Source: Sphingomicrobium aestuariivivum
GTDB taxonomy: Bacteria > Pseudomonadota > Alphaproteobacteria > Sphingomonadales > Sphingomonadaceae
Reading direction: 5' to 3'
DNA: 64,000 bases
Assembly (NCBI RefSeq): GCF_024721585.1
Contig: NZ_CP102629.1
Coordinates: 992,001 to 1,056,000, forward strand
Below are positions 50,737-59,318 of this stretch, in pieces. Numbering within the stretch: position 1 is the first letter of the stretch; each line of letters opens with the position of its first letter. The notes under the pieces are model-generated. The model saw only the letters and a list, made by a program, of their open reading frames with translations, was not told the DNA's origin and did not search any database. A program made the translations under genes and the position numbers.

Positions 50737-53586
50737 ATGTCCGATAAGCCGAACTACAAAGACACGGTCTTCCTTCCCAAGACCGACTTCCCGATGAAAG
50801 CCGGTCTCCCGCAGAAGGAGCCGAAGATCCTCGCCCGTTGGCAGGCGGAGGACATTTACGGGCAGGTGCGCGAAGCCCGCGCGGGCGCGGAGAAATTCAT
50901 CCTCCATGACGGCCCGCCCTATGCCAATGGCGACATCCATATCGGCCATGCGCTGAACAAGACCATCAAGGACGTGGTCGTGCGCTCGCAGACCTTGCTC
51001 GGCAAGGACGCGCCCTATGTGCCCGGCTGGGACTGCCACGGTCTCCCGATCGAGTGGAAGATCGAGGAGAAGTATCGCAAGAAGAAGAAGGACAAGAAGG
51101 ACGTCGCCCCGGCCGAATTCCGCGCCGAATGCCGTGCCTATGCCGCCGAATGGGTCGAGGTGCAGGCGGGCCAGTTCCAGCGGCTCGGCAATATCGGCGA
51201 GTGGGACAAGCCCTACCTCACCATGCGCCCCGAGGCCGAGGCGGGCATCGTCGCCGAGCTCTTCAAATTCGCGGAAACCGGCCAGCTTTATCGCGGGTCG
51301 AAGCCGGTGATGTGGTCGCCGGTAGAGGAAACCGCGCTGGCCGAGGCCGAGGTCGAATATCAGGATTTGACGGATAGCCCGCAGATCGACGTGGCCTTCG
51401 AGATTGTCGAGAGCAAGGTGCCCGAACTGGTCGGCGCTTATGCGGTCATCTGGACGACGACGCCGTGGACGATCCCGGTCAACCAGGCGCTGAGCTTCGG
51501 GCCCGAGATAGACTATGCGCTCGTCGAGGCCGATGGCCGCCGTTTCATCGTCGGTGTCGAGCTTCTCGAAGCGGTCGCCAAGCGCACGGGCATGAGCTTT
51601 GCGGACGTGAAGCGGTTCAAAGGCAAAGACCTCGAAGGCACCATCGCCCGCCACCCGATGCACGAGCTCGGCGGTTTCTACGCCAAGCCGCGCCCGCTGC
51701 TCGCCGGCGACTTCGTCACCACCGACAGCGGCACCGGCATCGTCCACATGGCGCCCGACCATGGCGAGGACGATTTCAAGCTGTGCAAAAGCCATGGCAT
51801 CGAGCCCGTCTTCGCGGTCGAGCGCGATGGCACCTATCGCGACGACTGGCTGTGGCTCGGCGGGGACGACGAGCGCCGCCGCAGCGTCATCAACAAGCCC
51901 TTCAACTCGCCCGAAGGCCCGATCTGCTCGGACCTGCGCGAGGCGGGCGCGCTTCTCTCGGCCAGCGCCGATTACCAGCACAGCTATCCGCATAGCTGGC
52001 GCTCGAAGGCCAAGGTCATCTACCGCTGCACCCCGCAGTGGTTCATCGCGATGGACAAGCCGCTCGGCCACCTCAACCCCAAGACCCCTGCGGAAAAGCG
52101 CTGGGAGGACGAGGGTGGCCCCGCGGGCGACACCGGCCCGATCAGCGATTATCCGACGCTGCGCGAAGCCGCCATGGAAGCGATCGACAAGACCCGCTTC
52201 TATCCCGAGCGCGGGCGCAACCGCATCGGCACGATGGTCGCCGACCGTCCAGACTGGCTGATCAGCCGCCAGCGCGCCTGGGGCGTGCCCATCGCACTGT
52301 TCGTCGAGCGCAAGTCGGGCGAACTGCTCGTGGATGCCGACGTCAACGCCCGCATCGTCGAGGCCATGCGCGCCGAGGGCGTCGATGCCTGGCGCGAGGA
52401 CCGTGCCCAGCACTTCCTCGGGGACGGCCGCGACCCCGCCGATTACGAGATGGTCACCGACATCCTCGATGTGTGGTTCGATTCAGGCTCGACCCATGCC
52501 TTCGTGCTCGAGAGCGGCGAATGGCCCGACCTGTCCTCGCCCGCCGACCTCTATCTCGAAGGCAGTGACCAGCATCGCGGCTGGTTCCAGTCCTCGCTTC
52601 TCGAAAGCTGCGGCACCCGCGGCCGCGCGCCCTACAAGGCGCTGCTCACCCACGGCTTCACCATGGACGCCAAGGGCATGAAGATGTCGAAGAGCCTCGG
52701 CAACACCATCAGCCCGCTGAAGGTGATGGAGCAATATGGCGCCGACATCATCCGCCTGTGGGCGATGAGCGTCGACTATACCGAGGACCATCGCATCGGC
52801 GACGAGATCCTGCGCGGCGTCGGCGACCAGTATCGCAAGCTGCGCAATTCGCTGCGCTACCTCTTGGGCGCGCTGGTTGACTACGATCCCGCCAACGCCG
52901 TGCCCGCCGCCGACATGCCCGAGCTCGAGCGCTACATGCTCCACCGCATCGCCGAGGTGTCGGACGTGCTGCGCGCCGCGGCGGAGAGCTACGACTTCAA
53001 CCGCTATGTCCGCACGCTGGTCGATTTCGCGCAGGACGATCTCTCGAGCTTCTTCTTCGATATCCGCAAGGACCGGCTCTACTGCGACGTCAACGCCGAG
53101 ACTGGCGAGCAAACGCATGTGCGCGCCGCCTATCGCACCGTGCTCGACGTGCTGTTCCACGGCCTCGTGCGCTGGCTCTCGCCGATCCTCGTCTTCACGG
53201 CAGAAGAGGCATGGACGACGCGCTACCCCGAGGGCGGCAGCGTCCACACGCTCTCCTGGCCCGAGATCGAGGACGGCTGGAAGGACGACAAGCTCGCCGC
53301 GCGTTGGACTGACCTCCGCGACCTGCGCGCTCGCGTCACCGAGGCGATCGAACCCTATCGCAAGGACAAGGTGATCCGCTCCAGTCTGCAGGCCGAAGTC
53401 ACGGTCGACAGTGCCGAGGATCCCGACTTCCTCGCCGAACTCTTCATCTCGGGGCCGGTCCACAAGGGCGATGGCCTGAAGATCGAGACCACCAACCACG
53501 CCAAGTGCGGGCGCTGCTGGCGCCACCTCCCCGAGGTGGACGAGGACGGCGACCTGTGCGGGCGCTGCGAAGAGGTGCTCAAGTGA
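50737..53586 (+). CDS. ileS: Isoleucyl-tRNA synthetase
   Basis: A 949-residue class I synthetase of normal length. HIGH is at residues 68-71 (PYANGDIHIGHALNK), the CP1 editing domain includes WTTTPWTIPVNQAL, and KMSKS is near residue 649. The C-terminal zinc ribbon has two CxxC pairs (CGRCW and CGRCEE), as in bacterial-type IleRS. The stop codon overlaps the GTG start of lspA (GTGA), the classic ileS-lspA coupling. Confidence 0.98.
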   Translation: MSDKPNYKDTVFLPKTDFPMKAGLPQKEPKILARWQAEDIYGQVREARAGAEKFILHDGPPYANGDIHIGHALNKTIKDVVVRSQTLLGKDAPYVPGWDCHGLPIEWKIEEKYRKKKKDKKDVAPAEFRAECRAYAAEWVEVQAGQFQRLGNIGEWDKPYLTMRPEAEAGIVAELFKFAETGQLYRGSKPVMWSPVEETALAEAEVEYQDLTDSPQIDVAFEIVESKVPELVGAYAVIWTTTPWTIPVNQALSFGPEIDYALVEADGRRFIVGVELLEAVAKRTGMSFADVKRFKGKDLEGTIARHPMHELGGFYAKPRPLLAGDFVTTDSGTGIVHMAPDHGEDDFKLCKSHGIEPVFAVERDGTYRDDWLWLGGDDERRRSVINKPFNSPEGPICSDLREAGALLSASADYQHSYPHSWRSKAKVIYRCTPQWFIAMDKPLGHLNPKTPAEKRWEDEGGPAGDTGPISDYPTLREAAMEAIDKTRFYPERGRNRIGTMVADRPDWLISRQRAWGVPIALFVERKSGELLVDADVNARIVEAMRAEGVDAWREDRAQHFLGDGRDPADYEMVTDILDVWFDSGSTHAFVLESGEWPDLSSPADLYLEGSDQHRGWFQSSLLESCGTRGRAPYKALLTHGFTMDAKGMKMSKSLGNTISPLKVMEQYGADIIRLWAMSVDYTEDHRIGDEILRGVGDQYRKLRNSLRYLLGALVDYDPANAVPAADMPELERYMLHRIAEVSDVLRAAAESYDFNRYVRTLVDFAQDDLSSFFFDIRKDRLYCDVNAETGEQTHVRAAYRTVLDVLFHGLVRWLSPILVFTAEEAWTTRYPEGGSVHTLSWPEIEDGWKDDKLAARWTDLRDLRARVTEAIEPYRKDKVIRSSLQAEVTVDSAEDPDFLAELFISGPVHKGDGLKIETTNHAKCGRCWRHLPEVDEDGDLCGRCEEVLK

Positions 53587-54071
53587 CCGTCCGCCGCGGG
53601 ATGGCCGTCGCCATTGCCCTCTTCATCCTCGACCAGCTCGTCAAATGGTGGATCGTCGGGCCCTTCGCGCTCGAGGCCAAGGGCAGCGTCCATATCGTCG
53701 ATATCTTCAACCTGACCTGGGTCGAGAACCGCGGTATCTCGCTCGGCATGCTCCAGGCCGACAGCGACATGGCGCGCTGGGGGCTCGTCGTCGGCACCGC
53801 GATCATCGCGATGGTGGTGGGCTGGCTGATGACCCGTCCGGGCGAGGAAGGCGACCGCTTGGGCTTCGCCATGATCCTCGGCGGGGCGCTGGGCAATATC
53901 GTCGATCGGGTGCGCTTCGGCTATGTCGTCGATTATGCGGACTTGCACTTTGGTGAATTTCGGCCTTTCTATGTGTTCAACATTGCCGACGCGGCCATCT
54001 CCCTGGGCGTCGCTTACCTACTCATCCGCGCCTTCTGGCCTCGGCGCGAAAAGGAGACTTCCAATGCGTAA
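53583..54071 (+). CDS. lspA: Signal peptidase II (prolipoprotein signal peptidase)
   Basis: A 162-residue aspartic protease with four membrane helices that removes signal peptides from lipid-modified prolipoproteins. The catalytic aspartates are Asp117 in YVVDY and Asp136 in FNIADAAIS, 19 residues apart as in the family. It starts at GTG inside the ileS stop. Many predicted lipoproteins in this window (bamB and the unknowns at 19.9, 20.5, 25.0, 54.1 and 57.5 kb) would be its substrates. Confidence 0.96.
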   Translation: MTVRRGMAVAIALFILDQLVKWWIVGPFALEAKGSVHIVDIFNLTWVENRGISLGMLQADSDMARWGLVVGTAIIAMVVGWLMTRPGEEGDRLGFAMILGGALGNIVDRVRFGYVVDYADLHFGEFRPFYVFNIADAAISLGVAYLLIRAFWPRREKETSNA

Positions 54072-54465
54072 GGCGCTTGCCTTCACTTTCATCGCCGCGA
54101 CCGCCCTTTCGGCTTGCGCCAGCAACCAGGGCTCGCTCGACGAATATGCGGTGACGCGCAACGCGCCGCTCGTCATCCCGCCGGACTATACGCTGCAGCC
54201 GCCGCGCGCGGGCACCGTGTCGACGAGCGCCGGCGAAGCGCAGACCCGCGCCCTCGAAGCGCTGTTCGGTGGCCCCGCGCCCCGTTCGGCTGCCGAGCGC
54301 ATGGTCGTCAGCCAGGCCGCCGACGGCGGCACCATCCCGCTCGGCGCGCGCTCGACCGCGGGCGATCCCGACACCCGCGTCGTCGACAAGGGCGCGACCA
54401 CGCAGGACATCCTGAACGCGCCGGAAGGCGACGGCCAGGACGCCGCCGCCGACACGCCGCAATAA
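54064..54465 (+). CDS. DUF3035 family lipoprotein
   Basis: A 133-residue predicted lipoprotein (ATALSACAS, Cys near residue 18). The mature part carries the DUF3035 pattern (DEYAVTRNAPLVIPPDYTLQPPRAG), followed by a disordered Ala/Gly/Asp-rich tail. It overlaps lspA by 8 bp. The order ileS-lspA-DUF3035 is common in alphaproteobacteria. Function unknown; probably an envelope component. Confidence 0.88.
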   Translation: MRKALAFTFIAATALSACASNQGSLDEYAVTRNAPLVIPPDYTLQPPRAGTVSTSAGEAQTRALEALFGGPAPRSAAERMVVSQAADGGTIPLGARSTAGDPDTRVVDKGATTQDILNAPEGDGQDAAADTPQ

Positions 54466-54487
54466 GCTTTCCAGGGGGACGGAAAAC

Positions 54488-55036
54488 ATGAGCGAGGCCG
54501 GAAACAAATTGCAGAACGGGCTGGTCGATATCGAAAGCCAGCTCGAACGCGCACGTCGCAAGCTCGAGGACGGGCTGAACCTCGTCGACGAGGCATCGAA
54601 GGCGCTGTCGGACATCCAGCAGGCGGTGCTCGGCGCCCCCGCGCCCGGCGCGGCGCAGGACGCCGACGAGACCGCATCGAAACTGCTCGCAAGCCTCAAG
54701 GCGCAGGGGCAGGAAATGCCCGAGAGCCTGTGCGGCGGCCGCATGAACGTGGACGCGGTGCAGCGCCTCATCCGCATCGACGGGCATCCGATCGGCATCA
54801 CCGAAATGGAATATCGCGTGCTCGAACTGCTGGCCTATGCCCGCAACAATGTCGTCACGCGCAACATGCTCCTGAAGCATCTCTATCGCCGTGCCGACGA
54901 CCAGCCGCAGCCCAAGATCATCGACGTCTTCATCTCCAAGCTGCGCAAGAAATTGCGCTCGGCGAGCGGCGGGGCGGAGTTCATCGAGACGATCCCGCAG
55001 CGCGGCTGGATCCTGCGCGACATCGAACCGAGCTGA
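54488..55036 (+). CDS. CtrA-like winged-helix regulator without a receiver domain
   Basis: A 182-residue DNA-binding protein. Residues 90-180 form an OmpR/PhoB-type winged helix whose sequence closely follows CtrA (ITEMEYRVLELLAY, LKHLYRRADDQPQPKIIDVFISKLRKKL, IETIPQRGWILRD). Instead of a receiver, residues 1-45 are a likely coiled coil (LVDIESQLERARRKLEDGLNLVDEASKAL), then a flexible linker. Phosphorylation control is therefore absent; oligomerisation or partner binding is inferred. GGGGGAC precedes the ATG. A strong terminator follows. Confidence 0.85.
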   Translation: MSEAGNKLQNGLVDIESQLERARRKLEDGLNLVDEASKALSDIQQAVLGAPAPGAAQDADETASKLLASLKAQGQEMPESLCGGRMNVDAVQRLIRIDGHPIGITEMEYRVLELLAYARNNVVTRNMLLKHLYRRADDQPQPKIIDVFISKLRKKLRSASGGAEFIETIPQRGWILRDIEPS

Positions 55037-55111
55037 GGCCGACACGGGCAAATCGGGCGATGCGTTTCTCATCGCTACGATAACCCGGCCTTAACCGTTG
55101 GAATTTAGAAG

Positions 55112-55148
55112 GGAGGCAAGCGGTTAATCCGTTTGCCTCCTTTTCTTT
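55112..55148 (+). terminator. Rho-independent terminator after the CtrA-like gene
   Basis: Stem 55112-55123 / 55129-55140 (12 positions, one G-T pair; loop TTAAT), followed by TTTTCTTT on the plus strand. Confidence 0.88.
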
Positions 55149-55185
55149 CTCTCAGCGGGCGCCCCCGTGCGCCGATGGAACATTC

Positions 55186-55920
55186 ATGTCGAAAATTCTT
55201 ATCACCGTCCCCTTCATGATGGCCGCCTCGATGCTCGGCTGCGATACCGCCGACCAGGCCGTCGAGCCGACCGATACCAAGACCGCGCAGCTCGATACGA
55301 CCGCTGCCGAAGCTGCCGCGCCCGCCGCGAGCAGCGCCACCATCGCCTATGTGCTCGAATATGTCGGCAAGGACGGCGAAGCGCTGACCGCCGCGAAGAT
55401 CGACGGCCTGCCGCTGACCAGCGCGACCGGCGACTGCCCCGAAGGCTTCGAACGCGTCGGCGAATTCACCCCCGACATGACGACCGTCACCTGCCGCGAG
55501 GAAGACGACGAGGTCGCCGAGGTCCTGCCCGAGACCGCCAACAAGCCGGTGAGCCAGCCGCGCCCCGCGCCGAAGCCCGCTGCCCAGCCGGCGGCCCAGC
55601 CCGCCAGCGCCCCGGCCACCACGCCCGCCAGCGCCCCTGCGCCGGCCAGCGCGCCCGCGCCGGCGCCCGCGGCCGCCAACCCCGTTCCCCCGGCACCGCC
55701 GGCAGCCGCGCCCGCGCCTGCCGCCACCGCGCCGGTGACGTCGACCGCGACGGCCGCCGCCGCGCCCGCCGCACAGGTCACCCCCGCCGCTGCCGCGGCC
55801 TCGGGTGGCGGCGCGGGCAACATCCTGCCGATCGCCGGTGGCGGTGCGCTCATCGCCATCGCGGCGGTGGTCGCATCGAGTGGCGGTTCGAAGGACGAGG
55901 ATCGCCCCGTTTCCGATTAA
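55186..55920 (+). CDS. Alanine/proline-rich lipoprotein-like protein, unknown function
   Basis: A 244-residue protein with an N-terminal hydrophobic signal ending SMLGCDT (probable lipobox, Cys near residue 19). Residues 50-110 form a small domain with a cysteine pair (GDCPEGF...TVTCREED). A 90-residue Ala/Pro linker follows, typical of envelope-spanning proteins. Near the C-terminus lies a hydrophobic segment (ILPIAGGGALIAIAAVVASSGG) that may insert in a membrane, then an acidic tail. The family is not recognised. Confidence 0.68.
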   Translation: MSKILITVPFMMAASMLGCDTADQAVEPTDTKTAQLDTTAAEAAAPAASSATIAYVLEYVGKDGEALTAAKIDGLPLTSATGDCPEGFERVGEFTPDMTTVTCREEDDEVAEVLPETANKPVSQPRPAPKPAAQPAAQPASAPATTPASAPAPASAPAPAPAAANPVPPAPPAAAPAPAATAPVTSTATAAAAPAAQVTPAAAAASGGGAGNILPIAGGGALIAIAAVVASSGGSKDEDRPVSD

Positions 55921-56051
55921 TCCACGCTTCATCGCGGCCAGCGCAAGAGAGCAGGCATGATCGCACCGCTGCCCCACCGTTCGACCATCGCCCCCGCCGC
56001 GACCGCCGCACCTGTCGCTCTAGCGCTTGGAAATTTTTGGAGGGCCGGTGC

Positions 56052-56882
56052 CTAGCGCGCCGGCCCTTCTTCCTTGGGGGTGTCGGGATCGCCGCCCCAT
56101 TCGGACCAGCTGCCATCATAGAGCCGCCCCTCGCCCGAGCCGAGCAGCTGCGCGGCGAACAGGCTCGAGCAGGCCGTCACCCCCGACCCGCAGCTGGCGG
56201 TGAACGGTTCGTGCGGATCGACCCCCGCCGCCGCAAAGGCGGCACGCAGGCCGTCGGCATCCTTGAAAGTGCCATCCTCGCGATAGAATTGCCCCATCGG
56301 CAGGCTGGCCGCGCCCGGCACATGGCCCTTGCCCATGCCGGGGCGCGGCTCCTCGCCCTCGCCGCAGAAGCGCGCGGCGCTGCGCGCATCGACGACGCGG
56401 GGCGCCTTGCCGCCTAGCAGATCGGCCTTGGTAACGATGCGCTGCGTGGTGCCCGCATCGGGCCATAGGCCCGTGCGCACCCGCGCGGGGCCGCGCTCGA
56501 TCGCCCTGCCCTCGCCGCGCCACTTGCCGAGACCGCCATCGAGGATGGCGACCTGTGGTGCCCCATAATGACGGAAGGTGAACCAGCCGCGCGCCGCGCT
56601 GCGCAGCGGGCTGTCGTCATAGGCGATGATCGGCTTGTCGCGCCTGATGCCCAGCGCCTCGAGCATCTCGCAGCCAAGCGCGGGCGGGGGCAGCATATGC
56701 GGCGCCGCATGGTCGGGATCGGCAAAGGCGCGGATGTCGAGCCGCAGGGCACCCGGGATATGCCCCGCCTCATACTCGGCATTGGCGTCGCGGCCATGGT
56801 CGGCGAGGAACATGGTGCAATCGACGGGCTGGACCTCATCGAGATGCGCCGCCAGCCATTCGGTGGTCACCAGGTCGTCCAT
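56052..56882 (-). CDS. sseA: 3-mercaptopyruvate sulfurtransferase (tandem rhodanese)
   Basis: A 276-residue protein with two rhodanese domains; the first is inactive and the second has Cys231 in CGSGVTA, the loop characteristic of mercaptopyruvate rather than thiosulfate sulfurtransferases. Conserved AYDDSPLRSAARGWFTFRHYG and GHVPGAASLPMGQ segments support this. It transfers sulfur from 3-mercaptopyruvate to thiols or cyanide in the cytoplasm. It is monocistronic, on the minus strand, downstream of a terminator. Confidence 0.92.
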   Translation of the reverse strand: MDDLVTTEWLAAHLDEVQPVDCTMFLADHGRDANAEYEAGHIPGALRLDIRAFADPDHAAPHMLPPPALGCEMLEALGIRRDKPIIAYDDSPLRSAARGWFTFRHYGAPQVAILDGGLGKWRGEGRAIERGPARVRTGLWPDAGTTQRIVTKADLLGGKAPRVVDARSAARFCGEGEEPRPGMGKGHVPGAASLPMGQFYREDGTFKDADGLRAAFAAAGVDPHEPFTASCGSGVTACSSLFAAQLLGSGEGRLYDGSWSEWGGDPDTPKEEGPAR

Positions 56883-56902
56883 GCTTCCTCTCCTCTTTTA
56901 TG

Positions 56903-56930
56903 AAAAAGGGCGCCTCGCGGGCGCCCTTTC
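56903..56930 (-). terminator. Terminator after the DUF2945 gene
   Basis: Stem GGGCGCC / GGCGCCC at 56908-56914 and 56920-56926, followed on the minus strand by TTTTTCAT. It lies between the DUF2945 stop and the sulfurtransferase start. Confidence 0.75.
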
Positions 56931-56952
56931 CTAACCGATCGTCATGCGGACC

Positions 56953-57183
56953 TTAAGTGTCCTGCGCTTCCAGTTCGGAGCCGAGCTTGAGCACCTTGTC
57001 CCCGTCCTCCTGCTTGATCAGGTAGGCGGGATTGTCCTCGCTGCCATCGCGGGTGACTTCATTGCCGTCGATGGTGCGCGTCACCTCGCGCTCGAAGCGC
57101 TCCTCGACCTGCCCGCAGCCGGTGCCGTTGCCCCAGTCCCATTTGACGTACTGGTCGGTCTGGAAACTGTTGTCGTTACTCAT
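56953..57183 (-). CDS. DUF2945 / HVA1 (TUDOR-like) small protein
   Basis: A 76-residue protein of the DUF2945 (hypervirulence-associated TUDOR) family: YVKWDWGNGTGCGQVEERFEREVTRTIDGNEVTRDGSEDNPAYLIKQEDGDKVLKLGSEL. These small beta-barrel-like domains are found in many bacteria and fungi; no mechanism is established in bacteria. AGGAGAAG precedes the ATG. It is terminated by its own hairpin and lies 65 bp downstream of the unknown lipoprotein gene. Confidence 0.85.
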   Translation of the reverse strand: MSNDNSFQTDQYVKWDWGNGTGCGQVEERFEREVTRTIDGNEVTRDGSEDNPAYLIKQEDGDKVLKLGSELEAQDT

Positions 57184-57248
57184 GGCGACTTCTCCTTCGA
57201 ACCATCAAGGGAGCGCTCCGCGAGCGGGTTCCAAGAGTGTCGACGAAG

Positions 57249-58040
57249 CTACTGCGCGGCGAGATAAGCGGCGGCCTTTTCGATCGCCAGCGTCGCTTCG
57301 ACATGGCTTTCGAAAGGCGCTTCCAGTGCCACCGTATCCTCCCCGACCAGCTTGGCGGCTTCTGCAGCACGCGGGCAGCTGCCGTCGTTGAAGAACAGTT
57401 TCACGACGCGGCGTGGGCCGTTTTCGAACAGCATGATGCAATCCCCCGGGCCGACACAATCGGCGTAGCGGTCGGCATCGGGCAGTTGCTTCCCGGCGCG
57501 CCGCTCGGCCTCCGCCCGGCTCATCGTCTGCGACGGCATCGCCGGCGATAACGCGATATCGAGGATGCGCTTGTCGGAAATGTCGAGGGGCGCGTCGCGG
57601 AAAACCAGCACGAGCGTCTCGTAGAGATCCGGGGCGGTCGGCCCGCGAGGCCTGCAGCGCGCGGGCTCGTCGCGCTCGCGGAAGAAATAGGCGACACCCC
57701 GGCCGCATTTGACCAGCTGCCAGCCATCCTCCTTCGCGGCAGCGATGGCCGCGGGCGAATGGGGGCAGCGGAATTCGGGCTCGAGACCGCGAAAGACGTC
57801 CAATTGTCCCCGATCACTGACGCGAAACCTCGCAGGGTTCTCGACCAGCTCATCGCGGATCGCCGAGCGATAGACGGGCGCGGTGGCAAGTTCGGCTTCA
57901 TAGGCACGCTCGCGCGCCTGCCAGCGCTCGAACCGATCGTCTTCGGCCTGCATGATCACCGGCGGCGATGCCGCCTCCTTCGCCTCGGGCGTGCAGCCCG
58001 CCAGCACCGCGACCATGGTCCCGATCATCAAGTTACGCAC
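57249..58040 (-). CDS. Lipoprotein of unknown function
   Basis: A 263-residue protein with signal/lipobox [17 protein letters not shown] (Cys near residue 16). The mature part has paired cysteines (FRCPHS...[32 protein letters not shown]), which fit a disulphide-rich periplasmic fold. A domain of about 180 residues follows a helical [19 protein letters not shown] region. No family is recognised. It is divergent from queF (66 bp between). Confidence 0.68.
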   Translation of the reverse strand: MRNLMIGTMVAVLAGCTPEAKEAASPPVIMQAEDDRFERWQARERAYEAELATAPVYRSAIRDELVENPARFRVSDRGQLDVFRGLEPEFRCPHSPAAIAAAKEDGWQLVKCGRGVAYFFRERDEPARCRPRGPTAPDLYETLVLVFRDAPLDISDKRILDIALSPAMPSQTMSRAEAERRAGKQLPDADRYADCVGPGDCIMLFENGPRRVVKLFFNDGSCPRAAEAAKLVGEDTVALEAPFESHVEATLAIEKAAAYLAAQ

Positions 58041-58106
58041 GCACCCCCCTCTCCCGGCAGTGCTTTTTGTAGAGCAATGCGTCCGACGCTGCTACAGGGC
58101 CTTGCC

Positions 58107-58553
58107 ATGACCCCCAAGCATCTCGGCCAGACCAGCGCGCTTCCCTCCTCGCCGGAGGAAGCCGAACTCGATTATGTCCCCAACCCCCGTGCGGGCGAGC
58201 TCTATCTCGTGCGTTTCGCGGCGCCCGAATTCACCTCGCTCTGCCCCGTGACGGGCCAGCCCGACTTCGCGCATCTCGTGCTCGACTATGCGCCGGACGA
58301 GACGATCGTGGAGAGCAAGAGCCTCAAGCTCTTCCTCGGCAGCTTCCGCAACCATGCCGCCTTCCACGAGGATTGCACCGTGGGCATCGGCAAGCGGCTG
58401 TTCGATGAAATGAAGCCCAAGTGGCTGCGTATCGGCGGCTACTGGTATCCGCGCGGCGGCATCCCGATCGACGTCTTCTGGCAGTCGGGCGAGCCGCCCA
58501 AGGGGCTGTGGCTCCCCGACCAGGGCGTCGCCGGCTATCGCGGGCGCGGCTGA
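58107..58553 (+). CDS. queF: NADPH-dependent 7-cyano-7-deazaguanine reductase
   Basis: A 148-residue unimodular QueF of the T-fold superfamily. It reduces preQ0 to preQ1 for queuosine in tRNA. The catalytic Cys46 lies in [15 protein letters not shown]; the NADPH-binding [22 protein letters not shown] motif is intact. ATG 58107 is chosen because it directly precedes a typical N-terminus; the longer frame from 57759 reads antisense to the lipoprotein gene. Other que genes are not in the window. Confidence 0.96.
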   Translation: MTPKHLGQTSALPSSPEEAELDYVPNPRAGELYLVRFAAPEFTSLCPVTGQPDFAHLVLDYAPDETIVESKSLKLFLGSFRNHAAFHEDCTVGIGKRLFDEMKPKWLRIGGYWYPRGGIPIDVFWQSGEPPKGLWLPDQGVAGYRGRG

Positions 58554-58581
58554 GGGGCGGGTAGCCCCTACAGGCTAGTCC

Positions 58582-58884
58582 CTAGCGCTCGTAACGGCGC
58601 GCCGCGGCGTCGCGGTGGTCGTTGACGTCCTGCTCGGCCCAGGCCGCCGCTTCCGTCTGCGACTGGCCGGTCGACAGGTCATAGGCGATGAGCGCGGTCT
58701 TCAATGCCGCCGCTTCGGCCGCGCAGGCGGTGCGGATGGCGGTACGGAAGTCGGCGGACGACTGGCCTTCCGCCTTGGCCGCCGAGATGCGCGCCTCGAG
58801 ACAATTGTCGAAGGCGGCGCGCGGGCCCTGCAGCGTGCCGGCGTCCTGCACCAGCGTGGCGGCGATCATCATCGTGGCAAACAT
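58582..58884 (-). CDS. Small exported helical protein, unknown function
   Basis: A 100-residue protein. The N-terminus (MFATMMIAATLVQDAG) looks like a signal peptide. The mature region is helical with two cysteines (FDNCLEARISAAKAEGQSSADFRTAIRTACAAEAAALKTALIAYDLSTG), which may form a disulphide hairpin. AAGGA lies upstream of ATG 58884; the longer frame overlaps the NTF2-like gene. No family is recognised. Confidence 0.65.
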   Translation of the reverse strand: MFATMMIAATLVQDAGTLQGPRAAFDNCLEARISAAKAEGQSSADFRTAIRTACAAEAAALKTALIAYDLSTGQSQTEAAAWAEQDVNDHRDAAARRYER

Positions 58885-58931
58885 CGTCACATCCTTCGAA
58901 TTTCGCGTCACTTTTCCCCAATATGGGGCGC

Positions 58932-59318
58932 TTATGCCTGGTCGCAAGGCAGCGGCGACGAGTGGCGGCGAATCACCTGCCAACCGTCACTGCCCTCCAC
59001 CCATATGTCGGACAACAATACGCGTTCCTGAATGACCTGCCCCAGGTAACGCACGCTCCAGCGCGCATCGACGGTGGCGACGATCGTGCCCTCGACGCGC
59101 GTGCAGTGGGTGATATCGACGACGAGATCGACCACGTCCATGTTGGCGAGCGCCGCGATCCAGCCGTCGAGATCGAGCGCCTGCGGCTCCGATCCGCGCA
59201 CGCCGACCAGCTGGAAATCGGGATGGATCAGCTGGCGCAGCGCGATCTCGTCCTTGGCGAACAGCGCGGTGCGCCATGCCGCCTCGAGCTTCTGGACGAG
59301 GCTGAGATCGGCGCTCAT
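58932..59318 (-). CDS. NTF2-like (SnoaL/DUF4440-type) protein
   Basis: A 128-residue cone-shaped alpha+beta barrel protein: helices DLSVQ-type LVQKLEAAWRTALFAKDEIALRQLIHPDFQLVG, then strands ending WVEGSDGWQVIRRHSSP. Members range from ketosteroid-type isomerases to simple binding proteins, so the role is open. ATG 59318 overlaps the HerA-like gene's stop in TGATG, indicating translational coupling downstream of the ATPase. Confidence 0.82.
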   Translation of the reverse strand: MSADLSLVQKLEAAWRTALFAKDEIALRQLIHPDFQLVGVRGSEPQALDLDGWIAALANMDVVDLVVDITHCTRVEGTIVATVDARWSVRYLGQVIQERVLLSDIWVEGSDGWQVIRRHSSPLPCDQA

